Positions 17,722 through 27,374 of a stretch of DNA of 39,891 nt are shown here, piece after piece. Positions within the stretch are counted from its first letter, which is position 1. Every line of letters starts with the position of its first letter. This DNA is from Spirochaetales bacterium (GTDB taxonomy: Bacteria; Spirochaetota; Spirochaetia; SZUA-6; JAFGRV01). The position numbers and the translations under genes are program-made. The DNA lies in NCBI GenBank assembly GCA_016934975.1, contig JAFGRV010000297.1, forward strand, positions 1 to 39,891, read 5' to 3'. Under the pieces are notes generated by a model. The model searched no databases. It was not told the DNA's origin and saw only the letters and a program-made list of their open reading frames with translations.

Positions 17722-19383
17722 ATGCCAAAGTATCAACCATTTCCAAAAGTCGGGCTTAAAAACAGAAAATGGCCGGAAAACAGTATTCTTAAAGCGCCTT
17801 TGTGGTGTAGTGTGGATCTACGCGATGGTAATCAGGCATTGGCGACACCAATGAAGATTGATGAGAAACTGAAACTATTTCAACTGCTTATTGATATCGG
17901 AATTAAAGAAATTGAGGTAGGCTTTCCATCTGCATCGCAGATTGATTTTGATTTTGTAAGGACACTCATCGAAGAAAACCTTGTACCCGATGATGTGTGG
18001 CTTCAGGTACTTACTCAATCAAGGGAGCACCTGATTAAAAGAACTTTTGAAAGCATTGCCGGGGCGAAAAAAGCGATACTTCATTTTTATAATTCGACGT
18101 CGCCGCTTCAGCGTAAAGTGACATTCAAAATGTCGAAACAGGAGATTAAAGAGATCGCACAAAAAGGAGCGAAGTATATCAAGTCTCTGATTCCAACTGT
18201 AAAGGGTACGGAGGTCCGGCTGGAATATTCGCCGGAAAGTTTCTCTGATACGGAGCCGGATTACGCTCTTGAGGTATGCGAAGCAGTCATGGATATCTGG
18301 CAGCCCACGGAAGAGAATAAAATCATCCTTAATCTTCCGGATACGGTTCAGTGGTCGACACCGAATATCCATGCGGACCAGATCGAATGGTTCATTACTC
18401 ATATGAAAGAAAGAAATAAAGCTATTATTTCTTTACATACGCATAACGACAGAGGCACCGGAGTGGCGGCGACTGAACTGGCACTTTTAGCCGGAGCAGA
18501 CCGTGTGGAAGGAACACTCTTTGGTAATGGTGAGCGTACCGGGAATGTCGATTTAATAAATGTTGCATTAAATATGTTTGCGAATGGGATTGATACGGGA
18601 CTTGATTTCAGTGATATTATGAAGATAAGAAAAGTATATGAAGAGTGCACCGGAATGTCGGTGCACGAGAGACATCCCTATGCAGGAGACCTTGTTTTTA
18701 CGGCTTTTTCCGGATCCCATCAGGATGCTATAAAAAAGGGTTTGGATTTACGGGAAAATATAAGTGAATCGGATTCAAAATGGGAAGTTCCCTATCTTCC
18801 GATAGATCCCCAGGATATTGGCAGAACCTATCAGGCAATTATCCGTATCAACAGTCAGAGTGGGAAAGGGGGTGTCGCGTATATTTTATCTCGAAATTAC
18901 GGTATCGATCTGCCGAAGGCCATGCATCCGGAAATTGGTGAAGCTGTGAATTCCATCGCAGACAAACTGGGAAAGGAATTAACCTCCGAAGAGATTTATA
19001 ATACCTTTAAGGATTTGTATCTTAATCAGAATTCACCCCTGGAGATAGTCACAATTCATCATATGCAATATGAAGAAAATGGACATGATCTTGTAATAGA
19101 TGTGGAAATAAAGCACAATGGGGAAATCTTAAGGATAAAAGGCAAAGGAAACGGTCCCATAAGTGCTTTTGTTCATGCGATGGATGCAAATAACATTGAT
19201 GATTTTAAGCTTATTGATTTTCATGAACATGCCATCGGGAAAGGTTCCGAGACAGAAGCCATCGCATATGTGCAGCTGGAATTACCCGACGGAAAAAAAC
19301 GGTGGGGTGCTGGAATCGACACGAACATCAGTTTTGCCGGGATTAAAGCTCTTATAAGTGCGTACAACAGACTTAAGTCGTAA
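17722..19383 (+). CDS. leuA: 2-isopropylmalate synthase
   Basis: LWCSVDLRDGNQALATPM, SLHTHNDRGTGVAATELALLAGADRVEGTLFGNGERTGNVDL, C-terminal regulatory domain; RBS aaggagg. Confidence 0.96.
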   Translation: MPKYQPFPKVGLKNRKWPENSILKAPLWCSVDLRDGNQALATPMKIDEKLKLFQLLIDIGIKEIEVGFPSASQIDFDFVRTLIEENLVPDDVWLQVLTQSREHLIKRTFESIAGAKKAILHFYNSTSPLQRKVTFKMSKQEIKEIAQKGAKYIKSLIPTVKGTEVRLEYSPESFSDTEPDYALEVCEAVMDIWQPTEENKIILNLPDTVQWSTPNIHADQIEWFITHMKERNKAIISLHTHNDRGTGVAATELALLAGADRVEGTLFGNGERTGNVDLINVALNMFANGIDTGLDFSDIMKIRKVYEECTGMSVHERHPYAGDLVFTAFSGSHQDAIKKGLDLRENISESDSKWEVPYLPIDPQDIGRTYQAIIRINSQSGKGGVAYILSRNYGIDLPKAMHPEIGEAVNSIADKLGKELTSEEIYNTFKDLYLNQNSPLEIVTIHHMQYEENGHDLVIDVEIKHNGEILRIKGKGNGPISAFVHAMDANNIDDFKLIDFHEHAIGKGSETEAIAYVQLELPDGKKRWGAGIDTNISFAGIKALISAYNRLKS

Positions 19384-19560
19384 GATGATATAAGGAAAAA
19401 TCTATTGGAACAGAAGGAAAATAATTTTTTTTCTTCTGTTCTTTTTTTTTAAAATTTTTGTTACCCACAATCCGGATAAATTTCTTTTAACCTTTGCAGG
19501 CTTAAAGAGGAAAGCAAGCCGGGGAATCATATTTTCTTGAATACCACATAAGGAAAAAAA

Positions 19561-21105
19561 ATGGATAGTATAGGGAGAATAGAACAAATATACAAAGATT
19601 ACGCGCCTTCACTTGTCCGGCGTATTAAATGGTATTTTCCAAATGATTCTTTTTTAGTCGATGATATTTTACATGAAATATTTATATCTTTAATCAAGAA
19701 AAAAATGAAACTTGATTTAGGCGAAAGAATCTTTGTTTATCTGCATAATGCTGTCAGGTTTAAATGCCTGGATATAATAAAAAAAAATAAAAAACGTACT
19801 ATAATAATTAATTCAGAAATAATTGACCTTGTTATAGATCCAAAGGTTCATACTGAACAAGCGATTGTTACAAAGGATTACATTAAAAACATACTTCAAT
19901 TTTTAAAACCAAAATATCGCTTATTATTTATGTTGCGGTTTATCAATCAATATAAAAGAAAAGATATCGCCGAGATGCTGAACAGACCGGAAAATACTAT
20001 TAAAAAGCAGATTCAAAAGATACGTTCCATATTACAAAAATCATTGGAAAGAGATTTGTCAAATATTAAATCTGATATTAAAATGATAATTCTTGATTCC
20101 TGTCATTCCGGTGCTTTTATACAGGCAAAGGGTGGGAGCTTTTATCCTCCTTTTTTAACAACATATAAAACGAGCGGGTATGTCTACTTAACATCCTGTA
20201 CTGCGGATGAAAACTCATATGAATCGGAAAGCATTGAATATTCTCTTTTTACCTTTTCATTATTACTGGGATTAAGGGGGGCGGCAGATTCAAATAACGA
20301 TGGTAATATCACATTGAATGAACTATACCAATTTGTTTTTAATGAAACCTTGAATCAGGCAGAGAAAATTACCTCTCAAATGCAGCATCCTTCATATAAG
20401 ATTAAATTAACCGGCACAGGGGATGTCATTATCACTAATATTCATCAAAATACATCACGCCTTATTATCAAGCCGGAAATCAGGGGAAATGTCATTATCA
20501 AAGATTCATTCAACAATATTATTGTTGATATAGAAAAAAGAAATGAAAAACCATTAGAGATATTTCTTATTCCAGGTGAATATTTTTTTTCCGTATATTT
20601 CAAGGATAAAAAATATAGTAAGAAATTTCGTATCAAAATCAATGACATACAGGAAATAGCTTCTTTAAAGGATTTGGATAGAATAGACCAAAATAAGAAT
20701 GGGGTCAAAGGAGAAACCGCGGACCGCATCAGCATACACTTGACCGGTGTCTATGCCATACCCCTTTCGGAAAATCTGAACACCGAAGTAAAAGGCTTTG
20801 CCGGGTGCAGTCTCCAGGCAGGTTTTACTTTACTGGAATTCGGATTACTGATTTTTAACGTCACTGCCGCCGGGAGTTGTCTGTATCACCCGGAAATAAA
20901 TTCTGCCTCGAACGTGAAAAGTATGTTTATCGCCACCGGAGTAGCAGGTGGTGGAATAGGGCTTGATTTCGGCAGCATCCAACCATTTCTTAACATCGCA
21001 GGGGGTGTATCTTTTTCGGTTGTTGACAGCAGGTTTTATGATCGAACCTTTATCCTCCCCAATCCATCACTGCTGGGTGAACGCAGATGGAACCTGGGGA
21101 AGTAG
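19561..21105 (+). CDS. In-frame chimera: ECF-type sigma factor / C-terminal part of caspase-like peptidase / truncated beta-rich domain
   Basis: aa 1-~165: sigma region 2 and 4 (YKDYAPSLVRRIKWYF...DDILHEIFISLIKKK; LKPKYRLLFMLRFINQYKRKDIAEMLNRPENTIKKQIQKIRSILQ). Then KMIILDSCHSGAF...GYVYLTSCTADENSYES..YSLFTFSLLLGL (caspase Cys motif and p10-like), then a PEGA-like and barrel-like tail. Confidence 0.75.
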   Translation: MDSIGRIEQIYKDYAPSLVRRIKWYFPNDSFLVDDILHEIFISLIKKKMKLDLGERIFVYLHNAVRFKCLDIIKKNKKRTIIINSEIIDLVIDPKVHTEQAIVTKDYIKNILQFLKPKYRLLFMLRFINQYKRKDIAEMLNRPENTIKKQIQKIRSILQKSLERDLSNIKSDIKMIILDSCHSGAFIQAKGGSFYPPFLTTYKTSGYVYLTSCTADENSYESESIEYSLFTFSLLLGLRGAADSNNDGNITLNELYQFVFNETLNQAEKITSQMQHPSYKIKLTGTGDVIITNIHQNTSRLIIKPEIRGNVIIKDSFNNIIVDIEKRNEKPLEIFLIPGEYFFSVYFKDKKYSKKFRIKINDIQEIASLKDLDRIDQNKNGVKGETADRISIHLTGVYAIPLSENLNTEVKGFAGCSLQAGFTLLEFGLLIFNVTAAGSCLYHPEINSASNVKSMFIATGVAGGGIGLDFGSIQPFLNIAGGVSFSVVDSRFYDRTFILPNPSLLGERRWNLGK

Positions 21106-21415
21106 TTCGGATGTAAGGCAGAAGGAAAACATAAAAGATATAAGCTCCGGATTGGATAAAATTTGTGCTATGCGGAGTGTTTCATATAATACTATTGGTT
21201 CCGATCCTGAACAAAAGGATCAGATTGGTTTTATTGCCCAGGAAGTAGAAGAGATAGTACCGGAAATAGTATCCACAGACCGGGAAGGATACAAAGGAAT
21301 TGCCTATGCAAAGCTGACCCCAATTCTGGTGAAGGCAATACAGGAACAGCAGGAACTTATCGAAGAATTGAGAAGAGAGATCGCTGAACTTTCCTTACGG
21401 GTGGATGACTTGTAA
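21065..21415 (+). pseudogene. Fragment of peptidase S74/endosialidase chaperone domain protein (5' part missing)
   Basis: NADGTWGSSSDVRQKENIKDISSGLDKICAMRSVSYNTIG...QIGFIAQEVEEIVPEIVSTDREGYKGIAYAKLTPILVKAIQEQQELIEEL; begins in a different frame inside the upstream ORF. Confidence 0.75.
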
Positions 21416-21547
21416 GGTTCTAAATGTTCATACACCCGTAAGGTTGTGTCGGGATTATACGCCTGAATAAGTTCAGGACGGTTTAGAAACCGGGTGTGTG
21501 ACCGCATTTAAAAATAATAAATGATGTATTCGATGGAATGATAGATG

Positions 21548-21574
21548 AAAGCCCTGTCGTCTGATGGGGCTTTT
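21548..21574 (+). terminator. Intrinsic terminator-like hairpin
   Basis: AAAGCCC-tgtcgtctgatg-GGGCTTTT. Confidence 0.5.
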
Positions 21575-21786
21575 AAAATTCCGGCAATCCGGGTATGGTA
21601 TGTACAGGAAGGCCGGGTAACGTCGATATCGGCACAACAGGGCCAAATTTAAAAAAATGTAAGTAGTACTGCTCATGTCATGGTTTCAGTATCAGAGGAA
21701 CGGCAGGAGCAAGACCAGGACTTTTGAGACTTTTTTGTTGATTTATTATTGAATAAATGATATTATTTTTATGTGAGGTAAAAAAA

Positions 21787-21918
21787 ATGGAAGGAAGAAT
21801 TGAAATAAATCCTAAAATACTTGCTGGTAAACCAATAATTCGTGGTATTAAAGCTGCTATTATATATGCAGAAAGACTTGTTGAAAATGAAGAAGTCTAT
21901 CCAATTATTGTTAAATAA
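21787..21918 (+). pseudogene. Internally deleted DUF433 (antitoxin-like) gene
   Basis: MEGRIEINPKILAGKPIIRGIKAAIIYAERLVENEEVYPIIVK*: DUF433 N-terminal motif fused to its C-terminal motif with the central HTH region missing. Confidence 0.6.
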
Positions 21919-21933
21919 AATCCTTCTCCCATA

Positions 21934-24102
21934 TTATGGTTTTCCTTCCCTGAAAGATTCGAATACTCCTTGCATCTCTTCAGGCAGAGCCCCATACCCG
22001 TATATAATACACACATAATCATTATACTGCACATAATAAATAATCACGGAATTATCGTATTCCCAGGTATACTCTCCCCTGTAGCCCTGGAGAAATGATG
22101 TTTTTACTTTTTCCTTTTTTATCTCTTTATAGGTGACATTTTTCGAATAATCCTCATATATTTTTTCCCGGCTTGTTTGTGCGCCGCGGCGGGCGATGTA
22201 AATGTTTATCGAATACCATGATTTTTTTAAAAGCACTTCCTGCCAATCCCTTTTCTCCATCTTCCAGCCATGAGGTATAATGAAGGAAAAATCATATTTT
22301 TTATCATAGATTGCTGTTCCCTGATTTGTCTCTATCTCACGGCAAATTCCCTTCTTATCATTAATCTTCATGGCTTGTTCACTATTGAATTCCGGGTCTT
22401 GAATATCAACAGGAACTGTTACCTCTTTTAACAGATTATTGACAGCTGTTTCGGCAGGACTTTCCGGTGCAGTATAAAAGATTGATGTATAACTTTGTTT
22501 TTCCCAGGTAAACAGAATAGTATACTGAGAATCCGGTTTTAGGGGGTTCTCAGGCACGATTTCTATAAAATTATCCGGCGAAGCGAGGACATCACTCCGG
22601 AGACAGGGCACTTTTTTTCCTTGGGCATCACATAATTCGAGGTTTCCGTTTTTATACCCGGGAGATGTAAAAGCAAGAGTAATCGGGGGCCCCAATCCGT
22701 GAGTACTCCCGGGAAAGGGATCCGGGGCTTCGCTTCCGGACCAGGCCGCGGGAACATTCCGCTCCTCATTGACCGGGTAGCAATAAAATTCCCGGTTTTG
22801 TGTTTCATATTTATAACCCCACTCGGTTATCCCCGATGTTACGGAGATATCCTTGGTGTCTACCCCATGTCCATGTCCACAAACATATACCCTGAAATCA
22901 AGAAAAGGCCTTCTGTGAAAAATCGTATGAAAAAATGAAAGCTCATCGTTAATCACATCATATCGCCCGATTGTCGCACATTCACCTGCATGAGGACCGA
23001 ATCCGGTATAAACAGTCCTGTCTGCGGGACTCTCCCCGGTAAAACCCGGGTTTCCTTTTGTTTCCGAATGAAGAGAAAGGTAGTCGTTTGTGTTTATTGT
23101 TTGAGCATCCCAGGCGATCATTTGCCGGGCAACATTATTTTGAATAAGATATGCTGCATGGTTTTTCGCTGCCATATCAAGGTTTTTGTCGAATTCCAAT
23201 GAGGGGAGTGAGAGTAAGTTCCTGAACCAGTTTATTGTGTACAATACCAATTTTTTTTCATCCCTTAAATCTATTTTCGATTTCATCGCGTCTTTCAGTA
23301 TTCGGGAAAAATAGTGATATGGAAAATCCATGAGAATGTCCGAAATAACAGATTTTTTTTCCGGTCCTTTATTATCATAAAAAAGGGATCTCCCCAGTTT
23401 GGGGCTTAACACAAGAAGTGGTTCGTCCCGGAAGTAATTGCACATATAGTAATACTCTTCCTCCCGGGGATAATTTATCCGGAACCCTTTTTCCCAGTAG
23501 GTAAATTCAGTACCATCTTCCAGAAGAATAACCATTGTCACGGGTTTATTATTTTTATACCCGACCCCGATTCGCGGCCTGTCGGATTTGTCCTCTGTCA
23601 GGGTTCTGTAATCTACCCAGAGAGTTTCTGTTTCATAATTAATACTGAACTGTTCTGTCTTTGTTCCGGTGGCTGAATAAATAGTAATTCCGGCGGAAGT
23701 CTCTGCAAAGTAAACAGACCTGTTTTCTGTATCAAATCCGTAACTGTTTGTTCCTTTCCACCCCAGCCCTTTTTCAAAATAGCGAATACGGTTTTTCGCG
23801 AAATCCCGCATAAGTCTTAAGCTTGCGATGTACTGCTCTTTTAGAGCAGTAATTTCGGTTAACCGTCCTGTGATCGCGTGGGATGTTTCTGCAGGGGTGA
23901 CATGAAGAGGAAACAGAGAGAATAATAGACAACAGGCAGAGAATGTAAGAAGTTTTATTCGTACCAGGTATTTCCTCCTTATTATGCGATATGCAACTGT
24001 ACCGAGTTTGACAATTTCTATAATTGTCAGCTCACAGGCAGATTCAGTTTGCCTGAAAATACTAGTATGTAATTTTGATACTAATGCAAGATAAGCGTAC
24101 AA
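21934..24102 (-). CDS. CAP/SCP (PR-1-like) domain secreted protein
   Basis: ETINWFRNLLSLPSLEFDKNLDMAAKNHAAYLIQNN-type CAP motif (here YTINWFRNLLSLPSLEFDKNLDMAAKNHAAYL), signal peptide KLLTFSACCLLFSLFPLHVTPAE. Confidence 0.75.
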   Translation of the reverse strand: MYAYLALVSKLHTSIFRQTESACELTIIEIVKLGTVAYRIIRRKYLVRIKLLTFSACCLLFSLFPLHVTPAETSHAITGRLTEITALKEQYIASLRLMRDFAKNRIRYFEKGLGWKGTNSYGFDTENRSVYFAETSAGITIYSATGTKTEQFSINYETETLWVDYRTLTEDKSDRPRIGVGYKNNKPVTMVILLEDGTEFTYWEKGFRINYPREEEYYYMCNYFRDEPLLVLSPKLGRSLFYDNKGPEKKSVISDILMDFPYHYFSRILKDAMKSKIDLRDEKKLVLYTINWFRNLLSLPSLEFDKNLDMAAKNHAAYLIQNNVARQMIAWDAQTINTNDYLSLHSETKGNPGFTGESPADRTVYTGFGPHAGECATIGRYDVINDELSFFHTIFHRRPFLDFRVYVCGHGHGVDTKDISVTSGITEWGYKYETQNREFYCYPVNEERNVPAAWSGSEAPDPFPGSTHGLGPPITLAFTSPGYKNGNLELCDAQGKKVPCLRSDVLASPDNFIEIVPENPLKPDSQYTILFTWEKQSYTSIFYTAPESPAETAVNNLLKEVTVPVDIQDPEFNSEQAMKINDKKGICREIETNQGTAIYDKKYDFSFIIPHGWKMEKRDWQEVLLKKSWYSINIYIARRGAQTSREKIYEDYSKNVTYKEIKKEKVKTSFLQGYRGEYTWEYDNSVIIYYVQYNDYVCIIYGYGALPEEMQGVFESFREGKP

Positions 24103-24202
24103 TCCATAAAAAAATTAAAAAAAAAATCGTAAAAAGCAATGCGCCACGTAACTTTAGGTAGTTATTAATAGTAGAAGAATAAATATTTTTTAGGAGGCGC
24201 AT

Positions 24203-24601
24203 ATGAATAGTTTAAATTCAATTTTACTGGAAGGAAACCTTGTGAGAGATCCTGAGTTTACTCACACACCAAAGGGAACACCAATCTGCAAGTTTGCAAT
24301 TGCATCCAATCGCTTTTACAAAATAGAGGATAAATTCCAGGAAGAGGTTTCATTCTTTAATGTGACAGCATGGGCAAAGGTTGCGGAGCGATGTAATGAA
24401 CGGTTAAAAAAAGGAAAGGGTGTGCGGGTTGTCGGACGACTTAAGCAGGACCGGTGGAAAGGAAATGATGGGATAGCCAAATCATTGGTGTATGTCGTTG
24501 CGGATCATGTTGAGTTTAAACCAAACTTTGTGAATAAGGATCAAAAGGACGAAAAAACCAGAGTTAAAGAGCAGGAATATAAAACAGTTTCTTCTTTTTA
24601 A
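24203..24601 (+). CDS. ssb: Single-stranded DNA-binding protein
   Basis: MNSLNSILLEGNLVRDPEFTHTPKGTPICKFAIASNRFY...FFNVTAWAKVAERCNERLKKGKGVRVVGRLKQDRW OB-fold. Confidence 0.93.
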   Translation: MNSLNSILLEGNLVRDPEFTHTPKGTPICKFAIASNRFYKIEDKFQEEVSFFNVTAWAKVAERCNERLKKGKGVRVVGRLKQDRWKGNDGIAKSLVYVVADHVEFKPNFVNKDQKDEKTRVKEQEYKTVSSF

Positions 24602-24611
24602 CGAGGGGTGG

Positions 24612-24638
24612 AAGGCGGGTGTTAGCACCCGCCTTTTA
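24612..24638 (+). terminator. Intrinsic terminator after ssb
   Basis: AAGGCGGGTG-ttag-CACCCGCCTTTT. Confidence 0.85.
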
Positions 24639-24705
24639 CTATCAAAAGAAAGCTGCCTCTTGGGGAAGTGGTCCATATCTTTTTTACTGACAAAGCCAGT
24701 GATTT

Positions 24706-24827
24706 CCGGTGAACAACCTAAGGTATTTGCATGCCGCCGTCCCGGTCCCCCCACATGAGGATATTATAGGGGGGTGTTGCAGGGAAACAGGCAGCCCGGG
24801 CAAGGGGATTGTTGTTCACCGGGAATT
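24706..24827. repeat. Inverted-repeat element upstream of bioY
   Basis: CCGGTGAACAAC (24706-24717) and GTTGTTCACCGG (24811-24822); AAGGGGATTGTTGTTCACCGGGAATT (24802-24827) recurs at 31377-31402 with one mismatch. Confidence 0.65.
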
Positions 24828-24920
24828 CCGGGAAATCCTGCCTTGCTTGACTATCAAAAAGATTTTTGATACCATCCTCCGATACGCCAGGGAAAATGAT
24901 TTATTTTCGGAGTAACATTA

Positions 24921-25487
24921 ATGAGTCAAGAAAAAATAATACCGGTAAAAATGCTTGTTTTTTCCGCGCTGTTCGCCGCCTGTATAGCTATCGGATCTTA
25001 TATTGCCATCCCCTTTGGTCCGATACCTTTTGTGCTTTCAAATTTTTTTATATTTCTTGCTTCTCTGCTTCTCGGAAGTAAATGGGGATTGTTGAGTGTC
25101 AGCATTTATCTTCTTTGCGGCATAATCGGGCTCCCGGTTTTTTCCCAGGGGGGTGCCGGGATTGCACATCTCCTTGGTCCCACAGGGGGATATCTGTTCG
25201 GTTATTTATTCGCAGTTTGGACCGGAGGTTTTATCGCCGAAAGAGGCAAGTACTCGATTTTAAGAAGCGGGATTGCAGTCATAGTCGCCGCTTTACTTAT
25301 TTATGTGGTCGGGGTTCCCTGGCTAAAGATCCAGACCGGGATGACCTGGGACAAAGCTTTATTAGCCGGCATGATTCCTTTTCTTATTCCGGATGGGATA
25401 AAAATCATTGCTGCAATACTTATCCAAAAGGCTATACGTCCTGTTTGGAATCTTTATATGTCAGACCGGAAAAATGCTGGAAATTAA
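24921..25487 (+). CDS. bioY: Biotin transporter S component BioY
   Basis: IAIPFGPIPFVLSNFFIFLASLLLGSKWGLLSVSIYLLCGIIGLPVFSQGGAGIAHLLGPTGGYLFGY is a BioY signature. Confidence 0.95.
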   Translation: MSQEKIIPVKMLVFSALFAACIAIGSYIAIPFGPIPFVLSNFFIFLASLLLGSKWGLLSVSIYLLCGIIGLPVFSQGGAGIAHLLGPTGGYLFGYLFAVWTGGFIAERGKYSILRSGIAVIVAALLIYVVGVPWLKIQTGMTWDKALLAGMIPFLIPDGIKIIAAILIQKAIRPVWNLYMSDRKNAGN

Positions 25488-26220
25488 GAATCTTAAGCAG
25501 AGGTTCCCTGATAACACACTCGCTCTTAATAACATAAACTGCTCGATTGCAGATGGAGAGTTTGTTGTTATTGCCGGTGAGAATGGATCCGGGAAAACCG
25601 TGCTGGTGAAACATTTTAATGGTCTTTTATCACCAACGGAAGGACAGATCCTTCTGGATGGAGAACCGGTAGGAAAAAACCTCGGAATGGCGCGGCAGAG
25701 GATCGGTTTTGTTTTTCAGAATTCAGATAGCCAGATATTAGGCCAGACAGTTGCAGATGATGTTGCCTTTGGGCCCCGTAATCTCGGGCTTTCCCCTGAA
25801 ATAGTTAATAAGCGTGTCGAGACCGCTCTCGTTGAAACCGGACTCACAGATAAAAAAGACCGCCTTCCCTATACGCTTTCCGGAGGAGAAAAAAGGCGGT
25901 TGGCCCTGGCCGGTGTTCTGGCCATGGAATCCGACATCATCGTGTTGGATGAACCGTTTATCCATCTCGATTATGAAGGGGTAAAGCAGGTTCTCGCATA
26001 TATTGTGACACTTCATAAGAAAGGGAAGACAATTATTCTTATTACCCATGATCTGGAAAAAGTACTCGCCCATGCATCCGGACTCATTATTCTATTCAAA
26101 GGTGAAATTGTTTTTTACGGAAATCCTTCGGAGGGAATAGAGCACGTGTCTCATTATAATATTCGAAAACCTTTCGGAGAAAATAGAAAAATAGAAAGTA
26201 TGACATGGCTTACAATATAA
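25474..26220 (+). CDS. bioM: Biotin ECF transporter ATPase
   Basis: Walker A IAGENGSGKTVLVKHFNG, TVADDVAFGPRNLGLS, signature LSGGEKRRLALAGVLAMESDIIVLDEP. Start ATG 25474. Confidence 0.93.
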   Translation: MLEIKNLKQRFPDNTLALNNINCSIADGEFVVIAGENGSGKTVLVKHFNGLLSPTEGQILLDGEPVGKNLGMARQRIGFVFQNSDSQILGQTVADDVAFGPRNLGLSPEIVNKRVETALVETGLTDKKDRLPYTLSGGEKRRLALAGVLAMESDIIVLDEPFIHLDYEGVKQVLAYIVTLHKKGKTIILITHDLEKVLAHASGLIILFKGEIVFYGNPSEGIEHVSHYNIRKPFGENRKIESMTWLTI

Positions 26221-26966
26221 CGCTTTTTCATTATTTTCCTGGCGACTCATTTCTTCATAGATCGGATCCCGGATTCAAACTCATTATTGTTCTATTCTTC
26301 TGTATTCTTGTTTTTATTTTAAATTTTCCTGCTATTCTCATAGTATTATCCGCTGAAATTGTTTTTGTTATACTTGCAAAATTGAGAATAAGACGTCTTC
26401 TTTCAGAGTTAAGTCGGTTTTTTATCTTTCTGCTCATTATTTTTTTGTTTCGTGCATATTCTTCGGATACGATTATTACTTTTGCGGGGAAAATACCTCT
26501 CCCCTCACTCAACGGATTCGGCTCCGGTGGATTTATCATATTACGATTATCTATGGTAATTTTCTGGGGAGTGTTTCTCACCTCGACAACAAAAGTAGAA
26601 GAACTTCAGAATGCGTTATTTATTTTTTTTCTTAAAATTCCATTCTTTCCGGCTGCGCGTGTTGCCATGCTTGTGAGTCTCACTATTGCCAGTATCCCTC
26701 TGTTACTCGATAAAGTAAACGAGGTAGACGAAGCACGCAAAGCCAGATGTATTCAAAAAAACAAAAACCCGATGTATCATATAACGACTTTTGCCTTGCC
26801 TCTGCTTATTCATGTTATTCAGCAGTCGGATGATATTGCCATGGCTATGGAAGCCCGCTGTTACAGAGAGAATAGGAAACCGATTTCAAAATCATTACAG
26901 AAGAGAGACTATTGCATCCTTCTGTTTTCATTATTAATCGGTTTACTATCATTATGGCTCAATTGA
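26205..26966 (+). CDS. bioN: ECF transporter T component (BioN-like)
   Basis: Multi-TM; DPGFKLIIVLFFCILVF, EVDEARKARCIQ and MAMEARCYRENRKP Ala-Arg-x motifs of EcfT. Confidence 0.9.
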   Translation: MAYNITLFHYFPGDSFLHRSDPGFKLIIVLFFCILVFILNFPAILIVLSAEIVFVILAKLRIRRLLSELSRFFIFLLIIFLFRAYSSDTIITFAGKIPLPSLNGFGSGGFIILRLSMVIFWGVFLTSTTKVEELQNALFIFFLKIPFFPAARVAMLVSLTIASIPLLLDKVNEVDEARKARCIQKNKNPMYHITTFALPLLIHVIQQSDDIAMAMEARCYRENRKPISKSLQKRDYCILLFSLLIGLLSLWLN

Positions 26967-27001
26967 AATTATCCCGTAATCATTCTTGCCGTTTAATTGC
27001 G

Positions 27002-27346
27002 CTATTTTACTTTTCGCTTAAGCTTCTTCTTAATAAACTGCCGCAGGTGTTCTTTGTCAGCGCTTCCCAGGCTGATAAATTGGATACCTGATTCGTATAC
27101 TTTATGTTTTTTAATCTGGCACCACACTACTTTCCCAAATATACTGATTCCTGCTCCTGTGGGAAGAATAAAACTTCTCCGGAAGTATTGGCCTACATCA
27201 AATTGTTCGGAGGTGATGAGGCATAATCCATGTTCATTTACATTCTTTGATTCGATTGCATTTTCTGTTGAATTCGTAATATCAATATTCAATTCAACAC
27301 GTGAAGTACGTCTTCTTTCCGTCAAGATATAACTCCTTTTCTTCAT
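27002..27346 (-). CDS. PilZ domain protein
   Basis: MKKRSYILTERRRTSRVELNIDIT (RxxxR motif)...VNEHGLCLITSEQFDVGQYFRRSFILP...GKVVWCQIKKHKVYESGIQFISL. Confidence 0.8.
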   Translation of the reverse strand: MKKRSYILTERRRTSRVELNIDITNSTENAIESKNVNEHGLCLITSEQFDVGQYFRRSFILPTGAGISIFGKVVWCQIKKHKVYESGIQFISLGSADKEHLRQFIKKKLKRKVK

Positions 27347-27374
27347 TTTTTTTAGTAATAATTTTATTGACACA

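Noticed and set aside
18019-18650. Minus-strand ORFs inside leuA
   Set aside because: Antisense to a clear leuA; no independent evidence.
24820-24920. Biotin riboswitch before bioY
   Set aside because: No known riboswitch consensus recognised; a BirA-type operator could not be identified by eye.
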